Below, piece after piece: positions 33,159-41,648 of a stretch of 64,000 nucleotides of DNA. The translations under genes and the position numbers were made by a program. Numbering within the stretch: position 1 is the first letter of the stretch; each line of letters begins with the position of its first letter. Under the pieces are notes generated by a model that saw only the letters and a list, made by a program, of their open reading frames with translations, ran no database searches and was not told the origin of the DNA. This stretch comes from DMER64 sp964600385. GTDB lineage: Bacteria; Bacteroidota; Bacteroidia; Bacteroidales; UBA932. The DNA is taken from NCBI GenBank assembly GCA_964600385.1, contig CAZRJC010000010.1, positions 14,349 through 78,348 of the forward strand, in the 5' to 3' direction.

Positions 33159-34358
33159 TCAGAGGGTGCGGCCGGGGTATTCTTTAAGGGCGACCTCCAG
33201 GCAATCCATTGCATTTTTGAGATCGTCCTTTTTGAGGACGTAGGCAATACGTACTTCGTTGGTGCCTTTTCCCTTGGTGGCATAAAAGCCGGCAGCCGGG
33301 GCAACCATCACAGTCTGGCCGTTATGACTGAAGCTTTCGAGCAGCCATTGGGCAAACTTATCGGAATCGTCAATGGGAAGACGGGCAATAGTATAGAAAG
33401 CTCCCATGGGTAATGGGGAGTAAACGCCTTCCATTTTATTAAGTCTCTCTACCATGTAATCACGGCGGGCAATGTACTCCGCCTTAACGGCATCGAAGTA
33501 TTCTTTTGGGGTAGCAAGGGCACCTTCTCCGGCAATTTGTCCCAGAGCGGGAGCGCAAAGGCGGGCCTGTGCAAAACGAAGTACACCGCTCATCAGTTCT
33601 TTATTATGAGAGGCTATGCAACCAATGCGAACGCCGCAGAGGCTATAGCGTTTGGATACAGAGTCAATGAGAACCACATTTTGTTCAGCACCAGGAATGT
33701 TCATACAGGAAAAATGGGGTTCATCTGTATAGCAGAATTCGCGGTATACTTCGTCCGAAAGAAGGTAGATATTATGTTTCTTGACTATCTCTCCAATTTC
33801 GAGGATCGCTTCGCGGGAGTATAATGTTCCGGTAGGATTTCCGGGATTGTTAAGCAAAATGGCCTTAGTTCTGGGAGTAATGTATCTTTCTATCTCGGAC
33901 ATGGGCGGCAGGGCAAATCCCGATTCAATGGAGGTTGGAATGGGAACAAATTTAACACCGGCTATAAGAGCAAACGTGTTGTAGTTTGTGTAGAAAGGTT
34001 CGAAAACGATTACCTCGTCACCCGGATTACAACAAATATTGAGTGTTATCTGAAGGGCTTCGGAACCGCCCACTGTCACAATGATCTCGTCGTGGAAAAG
34101 ATTGATGCCAACTTTCCGGTAGTATCCGGCCAGGCCTTTGCGGTATGATTCAATACCGGCAGAGTGCGGATAAGATACGAGGGTCAGTTTTGTATTCTTC
34201 ACTGCATCGATAGCCTCTTTGGGAGAATCAATATCGGGTTGTCCGATATTCAGATGGTAGACTTTAGTTCCGCGTTTCTTTGCTGCATCGGCAAAAGGGA
34301 CCAGCTTACGGATAGGTGAAGCCGGCATTTTTTTGGACAATTCAGATATGCCTAACAT
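33159..34358 (-). CDS. Class I/II PLP-dependent aminotransferase
   Basis: The 399-residue protein has the fold type I aminotransferase motifs: 'HLNIGQPDIDSP', 'VTVGGSEALQITLN', 'NNPGNPTGTLYSREAI', 'LLSDEVYREF' with the PLP Asp, and the PLP lysine in 'SVSKRYSLCGVRIG'. The final Arg that binds the substrate carboxylate is in 'TNEVRIAYV'. It resembles aspartate aminotransferases; the exact amino donor is not fixed by sequence. It diverges from glutamine synthetase III around a palindrome, which suggests a role in nitrogen metabolism. Confidence 0.88.
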   Translation of the reverse strand: MLGISELSKKMPASPIRKLVPFADAAKKRGTKVYHLNIGQPDIDSPKEAIDAVKNTKLTLVSYPHSAGIESYRKGLAGYYRKVGINLFHDEIIVTVGGSEALQITLNICCNPGDEVIVFEPFYTNYNTFALIAGVKFVPIPTSIESGFALPPMSEIERYITPRTKAILLNNPGNPTGTLYSREAILEIGEIVKKHNIYLLSDEVYREFCYTDEPHFSCMNIPGAEQNVVLIDSVSKRYSLCGVRIGCIASHNKELMSGVLRFAQARLCAPALGQIAGEGALATPKEYFDAVKAEYIARRDYMVERLNKMEGVYSPLPMGAFYTIARLPIDDSDKFAQWLLESFSHNGQTVMVAPAAGFYATKGKGTNEVRIAYVLKKDDLKNAMDCLEVALKEYPGRTL

Positions 34359-34387
34359 AATTGTTTTGATTTGTTAAAAATAATCCG

Positions 34388-34395
34388 CAAATATA
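34388..34395 (-). promoter_or_regulatory. -7 box for the aminotransferase gene
   Basis: On the minus strand TATATTTG matches TAnnTTTG, 29 bases before the ATG. A possible -33 TTTG lies 21 bases upstream of it, inside the palindrome at 34412-34430. Confidence 0.6.
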
Positions 34396-34411
34396 GACCT
34401 TTCTTCAAACT

Positions 34412-34430
34412 ATAAACAAAATTTGTTTAT
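34412..34430. promoter_or_regulatory. Perfect 19-bp palindrome, candidate operator
   Basis: ATAAACAAA-A-TTTGTTTAT is a perfect inverted repeat around one central base. It covers the -33 region of the aminotransferase promoter and lies 47 bases upstream of the -7 box of the glutamine synthetase III gene, so one regulator could control both directions. Confidence 0.6.
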
Positions 34431-34477
34431 ATTTTAACTACATTTGAAATCAAACGGATACTCAATTTTTTTTTTCA

Positions 34478-34485
34478 TATTTTTG
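34478..34485 (+). promoter_or_regulatory. -7 box for glutamine synthetase III
   Basis: TATTTTTG matches TAnnTTTG, 23 bases before the ATG at 34509, after a T-rich run. Confidence 0.6.
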
Positions 34486-34508
34486 CGGCCAATAAAAAAC
34501 ATCAATAA

Positions 34509-36692
34509 ATGTCAACGTTCAGACAAAAGGCACTATCTGAATTCTCAGCCCATAAGATTGAAAGATATTGCGTAGAAACAAAACCCGTATCGAGTTTTTT
34601 TGGGCAAAATGTTTTTGACCTGAAGAAGATGCGCAGTTACCTCCCGGAAGTGGCTTACAACGCTGTTGTTAAGGCCATTGAAAATGGAGAACGCATCGAC
34701 AGAGGCGTTGCTACTCAGATAGCCGAAGGTATGCGTACCTGGGCTATGGAACGCGGTGTAACACACTACACCCATTGGTTCCATCCATTAAACGAAGCCA
34801 CTGCAGAAAAACACGAATCGTTCGTCAAACCTGCCCAGTCAGGATGTGCCATTGAACAGTTCATGGGAGAAGCTCTCATCCAGCAGGAGCCCGATGCTTC
34901 GAGTTTCCCGAGCGGAGGGTTGCGAAATACTTTCGAAGCCCGTGGTTATACTGCCTGGGACCCGAGTTCGCCGGCTTTCATTATGGATCAGACCCTTTGT
35001 ATCCCCACAATTTTTGTCTCTTACACAGGAGAAGCGCTGGACATAAAGACGCCACATCTTAAATCGTTACAGGCTATAGATAAAGCGGCAACGGAAGTAG
35101 CCCGTTTTTTCGATCCCGAAACAAAGAGTGTTGATGTATTGTACGGCATTGAACAGGAATATTTTGTTGTTGACCTCTCCCTCTACCGGGCACGTCCGGA
35201 TCTGATGCTGTGCGACCGCACTCTTCAGGGACATACGGCAGCAAAAGACCAACAACTCGAAGATCATTATTTTGGAAATATTCCCTCCCGCGTCATGGCG
35301 TTTATGAAGGATTTCGAGACCGAATCCTATAAATTGGGCGTAACCATTAAGACACGACATAACGAAGTGGCCCCCAACCAGTTTGAATTTGCCCCGTACC
35401 ACGAGGAAGCCAACCTGGCCATCGACCACAACCAGATGATCATGATGGTAATGCGGAAACTGGCTAAAAAGCATAACCTCAAGGTAATTTTTCATGAAAA
35501 ACCTTATGCCGGAATTAACGGTTCCGGAAAACATTGCAACTGGAGTCTGCGTACCAATAAAGACGTATATGTATTTTCTCCCGGCAAGACACCGGAGGAT
35601 AACCTTCAGTTTCTCAGTTTTATAGCCTGTACCATGCGGGCCATTTACGAACATCATTTTTTGATTATGTCCGGGGTGGCGTCGTTAAGTAATTCCTTCC
35701 GGCTGGGCGGTTCCGAAGCGCCTCCCGCCATCCTTTCCATGTTCATGGGCAGTACCCTTACCGAATTACTGGAACTGATTGAGAATGAAGGCACCCTGAG
35801 CAAAAACAGCAGCAAACAGGCCATCCTCAAGATTGTATCCATGGTACCCGAGATCTTACCCGATAACACAGACAGGAACAGAACCTCGCCCTTTGCCTTT
35901 ACCGGAAACCGTTTTGAATTCAGAGCCATAGGCTCATCGGCCAATTGTGCATCGGCCATGATGTTCGTGAACACAGCCGTTGCCCAACAGTTGACTCGTT
36001 TCAAAACACTCGTGGATAAAGAGATGGCCTCCGGACTTAACAAAGAAGACGCCCTCATGAAAATTATCCGCCGGTTCGTGAAGGAATCCAAAGATATTCG
36101 TTTTGAGGGGAACGGTTACAGCGCAGAATGGCAGGCCGAGGCTGCACGCCGGGGACTTCGCGGTATCAACGATGTTCCGGGGGCTTTCCGCTCGCTCCTT
36201 GAACCGTCTACTGTACAACTGATGAAAGAAAGCAACGTTCTGACTGAGAGGGAGCTTGAATCACGGTTTGAAGTTCGCAACGAAATGTACGTCAAGAAAT
36301 TACAAATTGAAGCCCGTGTAGCAGGAGACCTTGTAATAAATCATTTCATACCCACTGCCATACGTCACGAAAATCTATTGCTCGAAAACGTAAGAGGCCT
36401 TAAGGAAGTGTTCGGACAGGAAGAATATGAACAACTGGCCTCCACCCAACTCAAAGCCATCCGTAAAGTGGCAACCTATGTAAACGAACTGAGAAGTTTG
36501 GTGCATAAATTGGTTGAAGCAAGAAAAAAGGCTAATTTAGTGCCTTCGCTGTCCGAAAGGGCCGTTGAATATTGCAACAATGTGCTGCCTGTCATGAATG
36601 AGATCAGAATCTATGCAGACAAGCTTGAGATGGTCGTTGATGACGAAATGTGGCCGTTGCCTAAATACAGGGAACTGCTGTTCCTCAGATAA
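34509..36692 (+). CDS. glnN: Glutamine synthetase type III
   Basis: The 727-residue length and N-terminal region ('VFGQNVFD'-like 'FFGQNVFDLKKMRSYLP') are those of GSIII. Catalytic parts include 'GIEQEYFVVD', 'TRHNEVAPNQFEFAP', 'EKPYAGINGSGKHCNWSL' and 'NRTSPFAFTGNRFEFRAIGSS' (split). It makes glutamine from glutamate, ammonia and ATP as a dodecamer of double rings in the cytosol. It is first in a plus-strand series with purM, a lipoprotein gene and the exonuclease fusion; the purM ATG is 8 bases after its stop. Confidence 0.97.
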   Translation: MSTFRQKALSEFSAHKIERYCVETKPVSSFFGQNVFDLKKMRSYLPEVAYNAVVKAIENGERIDRGVATQIAEGMRTWAMERGVTHYTHWFHPLNEATAEKHESFVKPAQSGCAIEQFMGEALIQQEPDASSFPSGGLRNTFEARGYTAWDPSSPAFIMDQTLCIPTIFVSYTGEALDIKTPHLKSLQAIDKAATEVARFFDPETKSVDVLYGIEQEYFVVDLSLYRARPDLMLCDRTLQGHTAAKDQQLEDHYFGNIPSRVMAFMKDFETESYKLGVTIKTRHNEVAPNQFEFAPYHEEANLAIDHNQMIMMVMRKLAKKHNLKVIFHEKPYAGINGSGKHCNWSLRTNKDVYVFSPGKTPEDNLQFLSFIACTMRAIYEHHFLIMSGVASLSNSFRLGGSEAPPAILSMFMGSTLTELLELIENEGTLSKNSSKQAILKIVSMVPEILPDNTDRNRTSPFAFTGNRFEFRAIGSSANCASAMMFVNTAVAQQLTRFKTLVDKEMASGLNKEDALMKIIRRFVKESKDIRFEGNGYSAEWQAEAARRGLRGINDVPGAFRSLLEPSTVQLMKESNVLTERELESRFEVRNEMYVKKLQIEARVAGDLVINHFIPTAIRHENLLLENVRGLKEVFGQEEYEQLASTQLKAIRKVATYVNELRSLVHKLVEARKKANLVPSLSERAVEYCNNVLPVMNEIRIYADKLEMVVDDEMWPLPKYRELLFLR

Positions 36693-36700
36693 TAATATTT

Positions 36701-37882
36701 ATGAATAATACCGAAGCCGGCAAATACGCACAACGCGGTGTGTCTTCTTCAAAGAAAGAGGTTCACGCCGCGTTATCTGAAACAGACAAAGGATTATACC
36801 CCTATGCATTCTGCAAGATAATCCCGGATGTACTGACCAACGATCCCGAATATTGTCTGGTCATGCATGCAGACGGTGCCGGCACCAAATCTTCCCTGGC
36901 CTACTGTTATTGGAAAGAGACCGGAGACATGAGCGTATGGGAAGGCATCTCACAGGATGCCATTGTAATGAATACAGACGATCTCCTGTGTGTTGGTGTT
37001 ACCACAGACATGTTACTGAGCTCGACCATAGGGAGAAATAAAAGGCTCATTCCAGGTCCTGTAATTGCTGCACTCATTAACGGAAGCCGTAAATTCTGTG
37101 ATCGGATGGCCTCATTGGGGCTGCGGATAGAACTTACCGGAGGTGAGACGGCAGATGTGGGTGATCTGGTTAGAACCGTTATTGTGGACAGTACCGTATG
37201 CGCCCGTATTAAAAGGAATGATGTCATTGACAATGCCCGGATAGCACCGGGTGACGTCATTGTGGGCCTGTCCTCTTACGGGCAGACAACTTATGAAGAC
37301 TCCTACAACGGAGGAATGGGCAGTAACGGGCTCACCAGTGCCCGTCACGATGTATTTTCAAAAATTCTTGCGTCCTCTTTCCCGGAAAGTTATGATAACG
37401 GCCTACCCCGGGAGGTTGTATATACGGGTTCAGCCAGGCTTACCGATATTGAACCGGAAACCGGCCTTACCTATGGAAAACTGGTACTCTCCCCCACCCG
37501 TACCTATGCTCCGGTTATTAATGCCATCCTTGAATGGTCCCGGGAATCGGTACACGGTATGGTGCACTGTTCGGGAGGCGGACAAACCAAAATCTTGCAT
37601 TTTACAGATAATCTGCATATTGTTAAGAACAATCTTTTCCCTGTTCCACCCCTTTTCAGGATCATACAGAAACAGAGCGGTACCTCATGGGAGGAAATGT
37701 ACACGGTGTTCAACATGGGACAGCGGATGGAGTTGTATGTTCCCCGCGAAGCCGCCCCGACTGTTATTTCCATAGCACAACAATTCAACCTGGAAGCAAA
37801 GGTGACAGGATACGTAGAAGCATCCGACAAGGGACATGTAACTATTAAAAGCCCCTACGGTACTTTTTCCTATACCTTATAA
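36701..37882 (+). CDS. purM: Phosphoribosylformylglycinamidine cyclo-ligase (Bacteroidota type)
   Basis: The 393-residue protein has the PurM/AIR synthase features 'MHADGAGTKSSLAYCY', 'MNTDDLLCVGVT', 'ELTGGETADVGDLV' and 'GDVIVGLSSYGQTTYE', 'GMVHCSGGGQTKIL'. It closes the imidazole ring in purine synthesis (FGAM to AIR). It lies between glutamine synthetase III and a lipoprotein gene whose ATG overlaps the purM stop (TAATG). purD, another purine gene, lies nearby on the other strand. Confidence 0.93.
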   Translation: MNNTEAGKYAQRGVSSSKKEVHAALSETDKGLYPYAFCKIIPDVLTNDPEYCLVMHADGAGTKSSLAYCYWKETGDMSVWEGISQDAIVMNTDDLLCVGVTTDMLLSSTIGRNKRLIPGPVIAALINGSRKFCDRMASLGLRIELTGGETADVGDLVRTVIVDSTVCARIKRNDVIDNARIAPGDVIVGLSSYGQTTYEDSYNGGMGSNGLTSARHDVFSKILASSFPESYDNGLPREVVYTGSARLTDIEPETGLTYGKLVLSPTRTYAPVINAILEWSRESVHGMVHCSGGGQTKILHFTDNLHIVKNNLFPVPPLFRIIQKQSGTSWEEMYTVFNMGQRMELYVPREAAPTVISIAQQFNLEAKVTGYVEASDKGHVTIKSPYGTFSYTL

Positions 37883-39069
37883 TGAGAGCCGGTGCCTACA
37901 TATTCATTTGCGTACTTATTCTCCTGCTTTTCAGCAGGTGCGGTTGCAACCGGGATAATCCGGAACCCGCACCCCGTCTGCCAATAGTGACCGAAGTGCT
38001 CTCAGATGAAAACTCTCCATGGTATCTAAACCGTAATGCCTACAAGTCTTCCAGGAAGTTGTATCCTTTGGGCATATACGGAACAGATGAAAACTGTCTC
38101 TCCATAATCGAAACACTGCTCGATCTCGATGCCTATGACAATATTACCGGAAATGAAGGTGCAGACGGAATCAAAGATTTTGCCGGCGAATATTTTTGTC
38201 TTTCCTACCGGCGCATTGTCCCTGACTCCATTAGAATCCAGACGATCCGCAACCTGTCCGGCCTGATGCGGCAGGATTCCACATGCATGCCGGCCAAATT
38301 ATTACTTATTGCCAGTGACAGCGTTTCCATTTATGCAATGGAAGACATTCGCCACCTGGTGGAAGACAGTAAATTGGGAATAAAAGCGGTCAGCGTATTG
38401 AACGAAGGGATTTTCCATATGCAGTCAATAATTGAAAAAGCACAGGACAACAATAAGGACAAATCCTTGACTGTTGGAGTACTGGCTCCGGGTGCAACCA
38501 TTCGTGCCGGCGGATACAGACCTTTGTCAAGGAATGCTTACGTAGCCGTACAGGACTATTCACCAGCAATTACACCCTCACTCGATGACCCGGACTATCC
38601 AATATTCACTGAACTCATTCCGGTGTATTTCTTTAATTATTCCAGGACGGAGATCAACTACAGCGGATCGCGCTATGAACCTTCATACATGCAAGTGCTT
38701 TCTATAGAGAACAAAATACGTTACAGTATTACCTCACTGGTGGAACAACTAAGAAAAGGCAACCGTTCCCCGCTCAAATACCTTGTTTTAGGCGAAGGAT
38801 CCCTGGCAAAATATGAGGGGCTGATTGTTGAATCGCTCAATATGCTCAGGAATTTCAGGGAAAACGGCCAGTATGTATACCGGCATCTGATCGATCCCAC
38901 TGTTGAGATCTTACAGCCCCAGAAGGAAACGGCAAAATTGGTTTACCGCCTACTGCGCGACGACCGCGTGGCAGCATTTCGTTCCACGCCCTGCCGCATT
39001 ACAATTAACTCGAATGTTCCCGCTGACTTAACAATATACCCATTACTCAATGTTTGCATCGACCATTGA
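37882..39069 (+). CDS. Uncharacterised lipoprotein
   Basis: This is a 395-residue protein not recognised as a known family. The N-terminus 'MRAGAYIFICVLILLLFSRC' fits a lipoprotein signal with Cys20 as the lipid site. The following text has alternating helices and strands: 'LLLIASDSVSIYAMEDIRHLV', 'LTVGVLAPGATIRAGGYRPLS' and 'LKYLVLGEGSLAKYEGLIVESL', which would fit a periplasmic-binding-protein-like two-lobed fold, as an inference. It overlaps purM by one base and the next gene by 20 bases, so it is firmly in the operon. Confidence 0.7.
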   Translation: MRAGAYIFICVLILLLFSRCGCNRDNPEPAPRLPIVTEVLSDENSPWYLNRNAYKSSRKLYPLGIYGTDENCLSIIETLLDLDAYDNITGNEGADGIKDFAGEYFCLSYRRIVPDSIRIQTIRNLSGLMRQDSTCMPAKLLLIASDSVSIYAMEDIRHLVEDSKLGIKAVSVLNEGIFHMQSIIEKAQDNNKDKSLTVGVLAPGATIRAGGYRPLSRNAYVAVQDYSPAITPSLDDPDYPIFTELIPVYFFNYSRTEINYSGSRYEPSYMQVLSIENKIRYSITSLVEQLRKGNRSPLKYLVLGEGSLAKYEGLIVESLNMLRNFRENGQYVYRHLIDPTVEILQPQKETAKLVYRLLRDDRVAAFRSTPCRITINSNVPADLTIYPLLNVCIDH

Positions 39070-40096
39070 CAACAAAGCCATTGACAATCTGTCTTACGTA
39101 ACGCTTAACGGAAATATACAGGTAGTCACAACTCAAAAACAGCTGGATAAAGCGGTTGAATACCTTTCTTCCTCTGATGCTGTTGGCTTTGACACAGAAA
39201 CAAAACCACGTTTTTCTGCCGGTAAAATGTACCGTCCGGCCATTTTACAATTGTCTACTGCAGAAATGTCGTTTATTATTCATCTGAATAAATTGGGATT
39301 ACCGGAAAACCTGGCATCATTCCTGTCCAACCCATCGGTCATCAAAGTGGGAGCGGCCGTTAGAGACGATATCATTGGTTTGCAGCAATATACTCCTTTC
39401 ACTCCAGGCGGTTTCACCGACCTGCAGGATATGGCACAGGGATACGGAATTGTAGAAAAAAGCGTACGTAAACTCTCTGCCATCGTACTGGGGAAACGAG
39501 TGTCCAAAACGCAACAGACAACCAATTGGGAAACCTTCCCTCTTTCCGAAGCCCAATTACAGTACGCAGCCACCGATTCTTATGTCTGTCTGAAGATTTA
39601 CCAGACATTGCTGGCCAACGAGCAGGAGAAAATGACGCCAAAAGAAAGAATGTACGAAGAGACAGCCCGTCAGGCAGCCTCACTGATAGATCCCGAATCG
39701 GGGACCGTGACCAACCTGGCCAATATGGCAGCGCTGTTAAAAGAAACGTTCCATTTCCTGTGGGTAGGCTTCTACCTGGTAGACAAACAAAAAAACCAGC
39801 TCATCCTTGCGCCGTTCCAGGGGCCACCTGCCTGTACGCGTATTGCTTTTGGCCGGGGAGTCTGCGGAACCGCATGGAAGAAAGGAGAGACCATTGTCGT
39901 TCCCGACGTGGAAGAATTCCCGGGACATATTGCCTGTAATTCCCGTTCCAGGTCCGAGATCGTGGTCCCGTTAAAAAATACATCCGGTGAGTTCGCAGGC
40001 ATACTCGACATCGATTCAGAACGTTTGGAAACGTTTGATAATACAGATAAAATGTATTTGGAAGAATTGGCAAGGCTATTTGAAAAATTTTTATAA
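39050..40096 (+). CDS. RNase D-like 3'-5' exonuclease fused to free methionine-(R)-sulfoxide reductase
   Basis: Residues 20-190 form a DEDDy exonuclease: Asp48 and Glu50 in 'GFDTETK', Asp106/107 in 'VGAAVRDD', and Tyr172/Asp176 in 'YAATD'. Residues 195-348 are a complete GAF-type free methionine sulfoxide reductase: 'LANMAALLKETFHFLWVGFYL', 'GRGVCGTAWKKGE' and 'PGHIACNSRSRSEIVVPL'. The three cysteines Cys262, Cys272 and Cys296 have the spacing 10 and 24, as in E. coli fRMsr Cys84/94/118. Both catalytic sets are therefore intact. The fusion is in one frame without any sign of error. The stop codon overlaps the tRNA-Cys promoter. Confidence 0.88.
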   Translation: MFASTIDNKAIDNLSYVTLNGNIQVVTTQKQLDKAVEYLSSSDAVGFDTETKPRFSAGKMYRPAILQLSTAEMSFIIHLNKLGLPENLASFLSNPSVIKVGAAVRDDIIGLQQYTPFTPGGFTDLQDMAQGYGIVEKSVRKLSAIVLGKRVSKTQQTTNWETFPLSEAQLQYAATDSYVCLKIYQTLLANEQEKMTPKERMYEETARQAASLIDPESGTVTNLANMAALLKETFHFLWVGFYLVDKQKNQLILAPFQGPPACTRIAFGRGVCGTAWKKGETIVVPDVEEFPGHIACNSRSRSEIVVPLKNTSGEFAGILDIDSERLETFDNTDKMYLEELARLFEKFL

Positions 40097-40101
40097 CTTT
40101 G
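40094..40101 (+). promoter_or_regulatory. -7 box for tRNA-Cys
   Basis: TAACTTTG matches TAnnTTTG; its first three bases are the stop codon of the exonuclease fusion gene. The tRNA starts 12 bases further. Confidence 0.6.
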
Positions 40102-40113
40102 CAGCCCTGATCT

Positions 40114-40184
40114 GGTACCCTGGCCGAGTGGTTAGGCATCGGTCTGCAAAACCGAGTACAGCGGTTCGATTCCGCTGGGTACCT
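40114..40184 (+). tRNA. tRNA-Cys (GCA)
   Basis: A full 71-base cloverleaf: acceptor GGTACCC (40114-40120) pairs with GGGTACC (40177-40183), discriminator T at 40184 as usual for tRNA-Cys, the anticodon loop CTGCAAA gives anticodon GCA, and the T arm reads GCGGTTCGATTCCGC. CCA is not encoded. The resB start codon is only 13 bases downstream, so no terminator fits between. Confidence 0.97.
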
Positions 40185-40197
40185 CAAAACGTTCGTT

Positions 40198-40860
40198 ATG
40201 ATCATCAATCCCCACTGGTTTGCTTTTCCGGTAAATGTGTTGGCGGGCCTGGTCATTATCTTTATCGGCTGGAGAGCCAAAAAACTTTCTTCCATAACCC
40301 ATATTGTTATTGCGCTGGCTTTAGTATTGGCCGTCTGCCTTGTGCAGGGTTTCATGCCGGCCGGGTATCCCTTTACCCGTACATGGCCTTTTGTAGCTGC
40401 TCTCTTGTGGTTGCTGGTTGTGCTTGCCTCGGCCCTGTTCAGGAAACCTTCCCTGGCCTGTTTTGGGCTATGGCTGGCTTTGTTTGCCGGTGTGCTTGGA
40501 GAGGCAGACAGCCACAGCGGGCAACTTATAGTACACAAAGATGGTTTTTCGGGAGCCCCGTTACCTTTTGAGTTAATACTCACCGATTTTCATGTTGATA
40601 CCTATCCCGGCGGGGAACCTTTGGAATACAGGGCACAAATTGAACTGCACGACGAAAACCGTACTGTGGATAAAATGTTACGGGTAAACCACCCGGCAAC
40701 TTTCAAGGGATATCAGTTATACCTGTCTGACTACGGAGATGACCGGGGAGACGGAATGCCTTATTGTATTATCATGTACACCCGGCAACCGTGGAGATGG
40801 CTGGTTCTGTCAGGAATACTGCTGATGTTGGCTGCAGCCGTAAAATCTTTTTTCAGATGA
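40198..40860 (+). CDS. resB: ResB-like cytochrome c biogenesis protein
   Basis: The 220-residue protein has three N-terminal membrane segments, a periplasmic domain of about 90 residues and a C-terminal membrane segment ('WRWLVLSGILLMLAAAVKSFF'). 'FELILTDFHVDTYPGG', 'MLRVNHPATFKGYQLYLSDYG' match the ResB/Ccs1 pattern, where the chain is much shorter than in plants. With CcsA (4-base overlap, ATGA) it forms the system II heme delivery and ligation complex for c-type cytochromes. Confidence 0.85.
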   Translation: MIINPHWFAFPVNVLAGLVIIFIGWRAKKLSSITHIVIALALVLAVCLVQGFMPAGYPFTRTWPFVAALLWLLVVLASALFRKPSLACFGLWLALFAGVLGEADSHSGQLIVHKDGFSGAPLPFELILTDFHVDTYPGGEPLEYRAQIELHDENRTVDKMLRVNHPATFKGYQLYLSDYGDDRGDGMPYCIIMYTRQPWRWLVLSGILLMLAAAVKSFFR

Positions 40861-41648
40861 CCTGGGATCATTTCATATGGTTTGCCGTTTTGGCTTTGGC
40901 TGCCTGGTCGGCAGGTTCTGTTGCCGCTTTTAAAGCGAAGGGAACCAGCAGAACTGCCCTATTGTTTTATGTTGGAGGCATTATTATCTACGGAATATTT
41001 ATCGGGGCTTTGTGGATCTCGCTTAACCGTCCGCCCCTGGTGACAATGGGAGAAACCAGGTTGTGGTATTCGTTTTTTCTTTCCATTGCGGGTCTTATTA
41101 CTTACCTGCGCTGGAAATACAAATGGATCCTTTCGTTTTCCACTTTACTGGCTCTGGTATTTACACTTATCAATCTGCTGAGACCGGAAATTCATAATCA
41201 GACACTGATGCCTGTCTTGAGAAGCATTTGGTTTATCCCGCACGTTACAGTCTATATTTTTTCCTACGCGCTGTTCGCTTCTGCATTTTTACTGGCAATA
41301 ACCGGACTTGTAAAACCGTCCTCTGATGTATTGCCGGCCATTGATAACCTCTGCAAGGCAGGACTGTCTTTCTTTACTATAGGAATGTTGTTTGGCGCCA
41401 TATGGGCAAAACAGGCATGGGGGGATTTCTGGAGCTGGGATCCGAAAGAAACCTGGGCTGCCATAACCTGGCTGCTATATTTGCTTTACCTTCAGACAAG
41501 AAAGACAAATACCAGATCCAAAAAGCTTTTTTACCTCCTTATTGTTACGGCATTCATTTCGCTCCAGATAGGATGGTACGGTATTAAATACCTCCCATCG
41601 GCATCACACAGTATTCACAACTACTCGCTCAACAGTCCCGGAAAATAG
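40857..41648 (+). CDS. ccsA: Cytochrome c assembly protein CcsA
   Basis: From the ATG at 40857, which overlaps the resB stop, this is a 263-residue membrane protein with about eight segments. The heme-handling WWD-type motif is 'WGDFWSWDPKETWAAITW' (near residue 186), with conserved His in 'FIPHVTVYIFSYALF' and 'GIKYLPSASHSIHNY'. It works with ResB in system II cytochrome c maturation. The frame is open upstream of 40857 but that part overlaps resB and is not protein-like. The end overlaps the convergent DUF6427-like gene by 28 bases. Confidence 0.93.
   Translation: MTWDHFIWFAVLALAAWSAGSVAAFKAKGTSRTALLFYVGGIIIYGIFIGALWISLNRPPLVTMGETRLWYSFFLSIAGLITYLRWKYKWILSFSTLLALVFTLINLLRPEIHNQTLMPVLRSIWFIPHVTVYIFSYALFASAFLLAITGLVKPSSDVLPAIDNLCKAGLSFFTIGMLFGAIWAKQAWGDFWSWDPKETWAAITWLLYLLYLQTRKTNTRSKKLFYLLIVTAFISLQIGWYGIKYLPSASHSIHNYSLNSPGK

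Noticed and set aside
33125..33304. Short overlapping open frames in the 33.05-33.41 kb repeat block
   Set aside because: They consist of repeat DNA plus the antisense or shifted end of the aminotransferase gene and have no conserved features.
39801..40583. 260-residue minus-strand open frame across the fusion gene, tRNA-Cys and resB
   Set aside because: It would run through a certain tRNA gene and two clear genes on the other strand, so it is a chance frame.
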